A stretch of DNA of 12,009 nucleotides from Treponema sp. (lineage in GTDB: Bacteria > Spirochaetota > Spirochaetia > Treponematales > Treponemataceae). This document shows, in pieces, positions 7,185 to 12,009 of the stretch. The notes beneath the pieces were generated by a model that worked only from the letters and a program-made list of their open reading frames with translations, did not search any database and was not told the DNA's origin. Where the stretch lies: contig JAFOTA010000142.1 in assembly GCA_017421145.1 (NCBI GenBank), positions 1-12,009 of the forward strand, given 5' to 3'. How positions within the stretch are numbered: the stretch's first letter is position 1; each line of letters opens with the position of its first letter. The translations under genes and the position numbers were made by a program.

Positions 7185-8327
7185 TTAAACCTCATTCGAT
7201 TTGAATTGTTTCATGAATTCTTCTTTAAAAATCGGAAATTTATCCTCATTTATTGAACGGCGGATATCCAAAAGCATCTTGTTCAGGAAATAGAGGTTGT
7301 GGTAGCTTGCAAGCATTGAAGAAAGGATTTCCTGCTCCCTGAAAATATGGCGGAGATATGCCCTTGAATAAGTCCTGCACACCTTGCATCCGCACTCAGG
7401 ATCGACCGGGGAAAAATCATGCTCGAAACGTTTCTGCTTGATCGAAAGCATGCCGCGACGGGTAAAATAAAGTCCGTGTCTGGCAACCCTTGTCGGAAGC
7501 ACGCAGTCGAACATGTCCACGCCGTTGTCAACCGCATCAAAAATATATTCAGGGGTTCCAATGCCCATGACATAGCAAGGCTTTTTCCTGTCCACAAAAT
7601 TCATGGTATAAGCAAGCTTTTCCCTGTAGACTTCGGGCGGCTCCCCTACGCTCAAACCACCTATGGCAAATCCGGGCATGTCAAGCGAACTTACGAATTC
7701 CGCACTCTTTTTGCGCAGATCATCGAAAAAATTTCCCTGTATTATCGGAAACAAGATTCCCTTGTATCCGTTTTCTTTCTGAACCTTCCATTCGGCGGCA
7801 GCCCTTTTTGTCCATGCTGTCGTAATCTCCAGTGCTTTTTCGGCTTCTTTTCTTTCTACTCCGAATCCTGTGCATACGTCAAGCTGCATCTGTATGTCGC
7901 TGTTGAGCTTCGTCTGAATCTGCACGACTTTTTCGGGAGTGAAAAAATGCTTTGATCCGTCTATGTCGCTTCTGAAGGTAACGCCGTCATCCTGAATTTT
8001 TCTGAGCGATGAAAGCGAAAAGACCTGGAATCCGCCTGAATCCGTGAGGAAATTTCTATTCCATTTTGTAAATCCGTGAAGACCGCCGGCCTCCTGAACC
8101 AAATCGGCACCAGGACGCAGGTACATGTGGTATGTATTCGCAAGTATTATTTCAAACCCTATTTCCTCAAGGTCATCCTTTGAAACAGCCTTTACAGTTC
8201 CTTTTGTCCCGACCGGCATGAAAACCGGAGTCTTAACGTCACCATGGGGAAGATGCATAGTTCCGGTACGAGCTTTTGTTCCGGCGCACTCATGTTCCAC
8301 ATCAAAAAAATTTCCAATCAAATCCAT
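7185..8327 (-). CDS. tgt: tRNA-guanine(34) transglycosylase (queuosine pathway)
   Basis: Tgt exchanges guanine 34 in the anticodon of tRNAs for Asp, Asn, His and Tyr for preQ1 (or queuine in salvaging bacteria). All catalytic and zinc residues align with the Zymomonas mobilis enzyme at a constant offset of six: D96 (D102), D150 (D156), Q197 (Q203), GGLSVGE at 223-229, the nucleophile D274 (D280) in DMFDCVLPTR, and zinc ligands C312, C314, C317, H343. Length, 380 residues, is normal. The ATG at 8327 is preferred over a TTG at 8330 because AAGGTGG lies seven bases before it. One oddity: the usual DECTPYP motif reads DVCTGFG, so the glutamate equivalent to E157 is V151. The Cys and Val that distinguish preQ1-type from eukaryotic-type enzymes are kept (C152, V227). 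It follows the LptG-like gene by about 100 bases. Confidence 0.95.
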   Translation of the reverse strand: MDLIGNFFDVEHECAGTKARTGTMHLPHGDVKTPVFMPVGTKGTVKAVSKDDLEEIGFEIILANTYHMYLRPGADLVQEAGGLHGFTKWNRNFLTDSGGFQVFSLSSLRKIQDDGVTFRSDIDGSKHFFTPEKVVQIQTKLNSDIQMQLDVCTGFGVERKEAEKALEITTAWTKRAAAEWKVQKENGYKGILFPIIQGNFFDDLRKKSAEFVSSLDMPGFAIGGLSVGEPPEVYREKLAYTMNFVDRKKPCYVMGIGTPEYIFDAVDNGVDMFDCVLPTRVARHGLYFTRRGMLSIKQKRFEHDFSPVDPECGCKVCRTYSRAYLRHIFREQEILSSMLASYHNLYFLNKMLLDIRRSINEDKFPIFKEEFMKQFKSNEV

Positions 8328-8429
8328 CAAAAAACCACCTTGAAGCCATGTGAATCAGCCTCTAAATAATCTGGGAAAACACTTAAGGAAACACCTAATA
8401 ATCCGAAAGAGGATTTTACAAGCAGTTCC

Positions 8430-9500
8430 CTAAGTCCTTGAAAAACGCAGGAGAACAAGACTCAGCAGGACGAAAAAAATCACCGGGAACCATGCACCGA
8501 CAAGAGGCGGAATGACCTCGAATTTTGCCATCAGCATGGTCATCATCTGAGTTATGTAAAAAATGACGGCCGCACCTATGCTCAGAGCAAGGCTTATGAT
8601 GAGCACGTTTTTTCTTGCCTTTCCGCTCAGACCGATTGCAAGGAAAACAACTACGAAGACGACGAACGGGAAAGCATATTTTTTGTAGAGCTGCGACTTT
8701 GCCTCCGCACTCGGAAGACCGGCATTTTCAAGATGCTCTATGTACTGCCTGGCTTCTTTTGTGCTCACTTCCTCGACGTTCACCGTGTTGTTCTGGAATG
8801 TCTCGGGCACTTCAGTCAATAAACCGCTGTATTTTTCGTCAGGGGTCTTTTTTACGAAAACATCGTCCTCGAACATGAACATATCGGCTCCGCTCAGCTC
8901 CCATTTTCCTTCGCCCCACACTGCGCTTTCGGCCCTTATCATGCGGTCGAATTTTTTTTCTTCATCGCGGAAAATAACGATCAAATCATAAAGACGCTTG
9001 AAAGAATCGTCATAATACTGCGCCTTATAGATTATGCGCCCCTCTTCCGACATGATGACGATCTGCTCACTGTTCAGCGACTGGGTTTTGTTCAGCACCC
9101 CGTTCTGAAGCTCATTTTTTTTCGCATACGTCTGGACTACCACGTTGTCCTCAAAAAAGAAAAGCCCGAAACTCATCAGAAATGCAATCACAAGCAGAGG
9201 GACGGTGAATTTAAAAAGCGAAACCCCCGATGCAAAGACGGCTAAAAGCTCATTGCGCGCATAAAGGTCGCTCAGCATGTAGGCGGTCGCAAAAAGCATG
9301 GCTATGGGAACCGCATACCAAACCGTCTTCGGTATATAATAAAGAAGAATCTTCCCGACGACCAATATGGAAACATTTTTTGAAATGTAATTCCACAGGT
9401 TCATCAGAAGGTCGGTCAGACAGAGAATCAAAACGAAAAAGAAAAGCGAGCCGAAAAAAATCACTGCGAATCTTTTCAGCATGTATTTTATCAACGTCAT
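8430..9500 (-). CDS. LptF/LptG (YjgP/YjgQ) family permease, second gene of the pair (LptG position)
   Basis: This 356-residue inner-membrane protein has the family layout: three N-terminal membrane segments (about 11-35, 52-76, 96-117), a periplasmic beta-rich domain (about 120-270), and three C-terminal segments (about 275-292, 297-320, 332-352). The cytoplasmic loop NELLAVFASGVS (83-94) matches the conserved segment that contacts the LptB ATPase. In Gram-negatives LptF and LptG form the transmembrane part of the LptB2FG transporter, which extracts LPS from the inner membrane. No lptB, lptC or lptA is in the window. The start at 9500 overlaps the stop of the upstream permease (ATGA) and has only a weak ribosome binding site, implying translational coupling. 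Assignment to LptG rests on gene order, not on residue-level evidence. Confidence 0.88.
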   Translation of the reverse strand: MTLIKYMLKRFAVIFFGSLFFFVLILCLTDLLMNLWNYISKNVSILVVGKILLYYIPKTVWYAVPIAMLFATAYMLSDLYARNELLAVFASGVSLFKFTVPLLVIAFLMSFGLFFFEDNVVVQTYAKKNELQNGVLNKTQSLNSEQIVIMSEEGRIIYKAQYYDDSFKRLYDLIVIFRDEEKKFDRMIRAESAVWGEGKWELSGADMFMFEDDVFVKKTPDEKYSGLLTEVPETFQNNTVNVEEVSTKEARQYIEHLENAGLPSAEAKSQLYKKYAFPFVVFVVVFLAIGLSGKARKNVLIISLALSIGAAVIFYITQMMTMLMAKFEVIPPLVGAWFPVIFFVLLSLVLLRFSRT

Positions 9501-10696
9501 TTTTTCTTCAATCTAAAATACAATATAACACCTGCTATTCCGATTACGAAATTCGGAAACCAGACCATCCAGAAACCGTTGTATCCGCCCCTTATGCCGA
9601 ACAGCTGACCAAGGATAGTCATTGCCCAGTAGAGTACGGATATTATGATTCCGAAAATAAAACCCAACGTAAGGCCGTTTTTTCTTCCGAACACCAATGC
9701 AAGCGGGAACGCAAGCACAGCAAAAAAAATGGCACCGAAGGGTATGGAAAATTTCTTGTAATATTCAATTTTATAATTGTTGAGCTGCCGGTCAGACATG
9801 ACACCCTCGGCAATATATTTTTTTATTTCTTTTCCAAGGTCGTAGGAAGTCATTTCACGCGGACTTACAATGGAACCGATGTTTATCGAAGACTCGAACA
9901 TGTTGAGCTGCATGGTGTCGGCGGTTATGACGTCGTAATTCTGCTTTTCGTTTTTTTTCAAAAGGATTACGACAGGATCATTGAGAAGTATGTCCATGAG
10001 TAGTCCCGGCGTAGTTGATTTTTCCACGCTGCTTTTCCCGGCTATTATGATTCTTTCGCCATCGGAACCGGAGCGGTCGAAAATCACAAGGTCGTCAACA
10101 TCGGAACCTTCGGCATCACCGATTACAAGAGATGACGTTGACATGCGCTTTATCGAATTGGCTTCAATCTGGACGGCAGGATCTGACTGTATTATTTTCG
10201 TCCTCATCTTGTTGTACCGCAATGTACCGAGCGGAAGAAAATAGTCGTTCATCACAAAGCTGAAAACGGAAATCAAAAGTCCCATGACCAGAACAGGAAT
10301 CAATATTATGGAATATCTTTTTCCGCTTGCACGCAATATAAGGATTTCATTATCGGTCACCATGCGTCCCAGGCACATGAGAAAACCAAGGAGCGTCGCA
10401 AAAGGAGCTGACTGTGCGACAATTGCCGGGAGACAATAAATTATAAGCTCAATGACGGTCGGAACGGGAACACGCTGCTTTAAAATCGTTTCTGCAAGAA
10501 GAAGAATCTGATTCACAAAAAATATCGCGAAGAAAAACAAAAAGCACACGAAAAAATAAATGAAAAGTTCCTTGGCTATATATTTCACAAGGACATGGCG
10601 CTTGAGCTTTCCGCTGCAAACAAATCCGCCCGGAGATTTTTCAGCGCCTTGCTTTTGAGGCTTTCGGAATATTTTCTGCAAGATTTTCGTAGGCAT
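9497..10696 (-). CDS. LptF/LptG (YjgP/YjgQ) family permease, first gene of the pair (LptF position)
   Basis: The 399-residue protein has membrane segments at about 42-66, 80-108, 127-150, 315-337, 341-365 and 375-395, and a periplasmic domain between about 152 and 310. The cytoplasmic loop NEILILRASGKR (116-127) is the counterpart of the one in its partner. It should form a heterodimer with the downstream permease as part of an ABC-type lipid extractor. It carries an extra, basic, soluble N-terminus of about 35 residues (many Lys/Arg/Gln), where family members usually begin right at the first amphipathic helix. A GTG at residue 37 lacks a Shine-Dalgarno sequence, so the long form is kept. The start is four bases after the dut stop and has no good Shine-Dalgarno itself, so it probably depends on translation of dut. 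Confidence 0.87.
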   Translation of the reverse strand: MPTKILQKIFRKPQKQGAEKSPGGFVCSGKLKRHVLVKYIAKELFIYFFVCFLFFFAIFFVNQILLLAETILKQRVPVPTVIELIIYCLPAIVAQSAPFATLLGFLMCLGRMVTDNEILILRASGKRYSIILIPVLVMGLLISVFSFVMNDYFLPLGTLRYNKMRTKIIQSDPAVQIEANSIKRMSTSSLVIGDAEGSDVDDLVIFDRSGSDGERIIIAGKSSVEKSTTPGLLMDILLNDPVVILLKKNEKQNYDVITADTMQLNMFESSINIGSIVSPREMTSYDLGKEIKKYIAEGVMSDRQLNNYKIEYYKKFSIPFGAIFFAVLAFPLALVFGRKNGLTLGFIFGIIISVLYWAMTILGQLFGIRGGYNGFWMVWFPNFVIGIAGVILYFRLKKK

Positions 10697-10700
10697 GGTT

Positions 10701-11153
10701 TCAGACCGATTTTACCCCTGTGCTTCCGAATCCGCCGGAACCGCGCTCGGTTTCAGAAAGTGAAGAAGATACGACGAACTCTCCCCTTGTGACCGGAGCA
10801 ACGACAATCTGCGCAATCCTGTCGCCTGAACTGACGGTAAAATTTTCTTTTCCGTGGTTGATCAAAAGCACGTTAAGCTCACCTCGGTAGTCGCTGTCAA
10901 TCGTTCCCGGCGTGTTGATTACCGTGACGGAATTTTTAAATGCAAGCCCGCTCCTCGGTCTCACCTGGATTTCGTATCCTTCAGGGATTTCAAAAAAAAG
11001 TCCGGTCGGAACCATAACGGTCTGTCCAGGAACGACGGTCACTTCATTTTCCAAAAGTGCGCATACGTCAGCACCCGCAGCACCGGAAGTTTTGTATACA
11101 GGAAGAACGGCTCCCTCTTTCGCGACGCATTTAATTTTTACAGATCCACTCAT
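10701..11153 (-). CDS. dut: Deoxyuridine 5'-triphosphate nucleotidohydrolase (trimeric dUTPase)
   Basis: Dut splits dUTP into dUMP and pyrophosphate, keeping uracil out of DNA and supplying dUMP for thymidylate synthesis. All five motifs of the homotrimeric family are present in 150 residues: AGADV (26-30), RPRSGLA (65-71), GTIDSDYRGE (83-92, with catalytic D86), GDRIAQ (110-115) and the C-terminal RGSGGFGSTG (137-146) that closes over the substrate. Nothing is truncated. The start codon at 11153 overlaps the M16 peptidase stop by four bases (ATGA), with GAGG 11 bases upstream, somewhat far for strong independent initiation. The LptF-like gene starts four bases after its stop. Confidence 0.96.
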   Translation of the reverse strand: MSGSVKIKCVAKEGAVLPVYKTSGAAGADVCALLENEVTVVPGQTVMVPTGLFFEIPEGYEIQVRPRSGLAFKNSVTVINTPGTIDSDYRGELNVLLINHGKENFTVSSGDRIAQIVVAPVTRGEFVVSSSLSETERGSGGFGSTGVKSV

Positions 11154-12009
11154 ATCAATATTTTCCTCAATCCTTTTTTGTCTATTTTTTTTCCATAGAC
11201 CAAAACAGCCCTGGAATCTTTTTTCAGAATATTTTCCGCTAGTTCCATAATATCATTTTTTTCCACCGCTCGTATAGATGAAATTATCTGGTCGGTGGTA
11301 TAAAGCGGAAGTCCCATGGAATATGATTTTTGCAGGCGGCGCATCACGTATTCCATATCCACCTCACCCATGATTTCCTCACCAGAGAGATGTCCCTTCG
11401 CGTCCGATATTTCGGAATCTGAAAATCCCTTTTCCAGTATGGAATCAATTTCCCTGAGGATAAGGTCAATCGTTTTTCCGGCTTTTGTTTTTTCGCATGA
11501 TGCCGAGCATGTCCAAAGCCCGTTGTCGTCATAGCATGAATAAAAGGTGCATGCAGAATAGCACAAGCCGTTTTTTTCACGGAGGATTTCAAACAGACGG
11601 CTTCCCATCGTGTCACCGCACATGGCATTGAAAACGGTCATGGCCCAGTAGGATTTTTCCGTGAATTTCTTTTTCAAAGGATAGGCGACATAAATCTGGT
11701 GCTGCCCGAACTTGGATTCAACAAAAGAATTTCCTGCATTCCATACGGAGCCGCAGTCTGAATGTTCTGCAGTGGTGCTGTGCTCGGGAAGTTTTGAAAG
11801 AAAAGTCTTTGCATCGTCCTGATTAAAATTTCCGCAGATGAATACAGAAAGCTGTCCGCGCACAAAATATTTTTCATACCAGCTTTTGATTTTTTCAATG
11901 CCGATTGATTCCACCTCTTCGACCGTCCCTGTGATTGTCTGACCGAGCGGACTGTCCTTCCAAACCATGCCGGCAAGCTCGTCAAGGGATGATTCATCAG
12001 GGTCGTCAC
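11150..12009 (-). CDS. M16-family zinc peptidase, C-terminal part (5' end outside the window)
   Basis: About 285 residues of the C-terminal portion are present. The frame stays open to the window edge, so the gene starts upstream. PLGQTITGT, right after the first visible ATG (11968), fits the end of the first M16 domain. Then come the second-domain landmarks FGQHQIYVAYP and SRLFEILREKNGLCYS, the latter matching the conserved SRLFxxxREKxGLxYS of the inactive C-terminal domain of processing-peptidase-like proteins. The catalytic HxxEH site belongs to the missing N-terminal domain, so activity cannot be judged here. The ATG at 11968 is internal and not the true start. It overlaps dut by four bases and leads the coupled block M16-dut-LptF-LptG. 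Bacterial relatives include YmxG/PqqL-type peptidases. Confidence 0.88.
   Translation of the reverse strand, partial: DDPDESSLDELAGMVWKDSPLGQTITGTVEEVESIGIEKIKSWYEKYFVRGQLSVFICGNFNQDDAKTFLSKLPEHSTTAEHSDCGSVWNAGNSFVESKFGQHQIYVAYPLKKKFTEKSYWAMTVFNAMCGDTMGSRLFEILREKNGLCYSACTFYSCYDDNGLWTCSASCEKTKAGKTIDLILREIDSILEKGFSDSEISDAKGHLSGEEIMGEVDMEYVMRRLQKSYSMGLPLYTTDQIISSIRAVEKNDIMELAENILKKDSRAVLVYGKKIDKKGLRKILI

Noticed and set aside
7419..7955. 178-residue open frame antisense to tgt
   Set aside because: It covers the most conserved part of tgt and shows no protein features of its own.
8331..8429. Promoter or terminator between the LptG-like gene and tgt
   Set aside because: A TTGTAA-like -35 (8421-8416) has no acceptable -10 at 16-18 bases, and the AATCC/GGATT hairpin (8400-8415) has only 5 bp and no U-run. 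The near-repeats GGAAAACAC/GGAAACAC are too short to interpret.
9230..10003. 257-residue open frame on the plus strand across the permease genes
   Set aside because: It is antisense to both membrane-protein genes and has a composition of shadow translation (Ser/Arg/Lys-rich, no domain); the minus-strand proteins are clearly real.
1..12009. Defence system, prophage, insertion sequence or CRISPR array
   Set aside because: No integrase, transposase, toxin-antitoxin, nuclease or regularly spaced repeat was seen; the genes are housekeeping or envelope-related with ordinary operon packing.

Overview
The window looks like chromosomal DNA of a spirochaete, most likely Treponema or a close relative, with moderate GC content. 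This rests on overall protein character: a short-form Pta, a CapA-type lipoprotein with a relaxed lipobox, a stand-alone HrpA-type helicase, and a periplasmic HEAT-repeat protein. No rRNA or other firm taxonomic marker is present. There are no mobile elements, CRISPR arrays or tRNAs, and nearly all the content is housekeeping or envelope-related.

Layout: two gene sets converge near 5.6 kb. On the plus strand, positions 1-172 can fold into a long rod-like RNA with a large interrupted middle and a small 3'-side hairpin, an architecture resembling 6S RNA. A strong sigma70-type promoter (223-251) and a short structured leader then precede pta, a CapA-like lipoprotein, a DEAH-box HrpA-type helicase and a small very acidic protein of unknown function. 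These four genes are tightly packed (gaps of 16 and 23 bases, one overlap of 10 bases) and are probably co-transcribed.

On the minus strand, reading from 12009 downwards, are the C-terminal part of an M16 zinc peptidase (running off the window), dut, two LptF/LptG-type permeases, tgt (tRNA-guanine transglycosylase), and a secreted HEAT-repeat protein. M16-dut and LptF-LptG each overlap by 4 bases (ATGA), and dut-LptF are separated by 4 bases, so these four form one translationally coupled block. tgt follows after about 100 bases and the HEAT gene after 60 bases. A multi-branched inverted-repeat structure (5548-5608) sits between the converging ends.

Functionally the window combines acetate/acetyl-phosphate metabolism (pta), RNA remodelling (helicase), tRNA modification (tgt), nucleotide hygiene (dut) and envelope functions (CapA-like lipoprotein, LptF/G pair, HEAT protein, M16 peptidase). 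The points most worth a second look are the 6S-like RNA, a glutamate-to-valine change in the base-recognition pocket of Tgt, the unassigned C-terminal domain of the helicase with its small acidic neighbour, and the presence of LptF/G-type permeases in a lineage where classical LPS is not expected.
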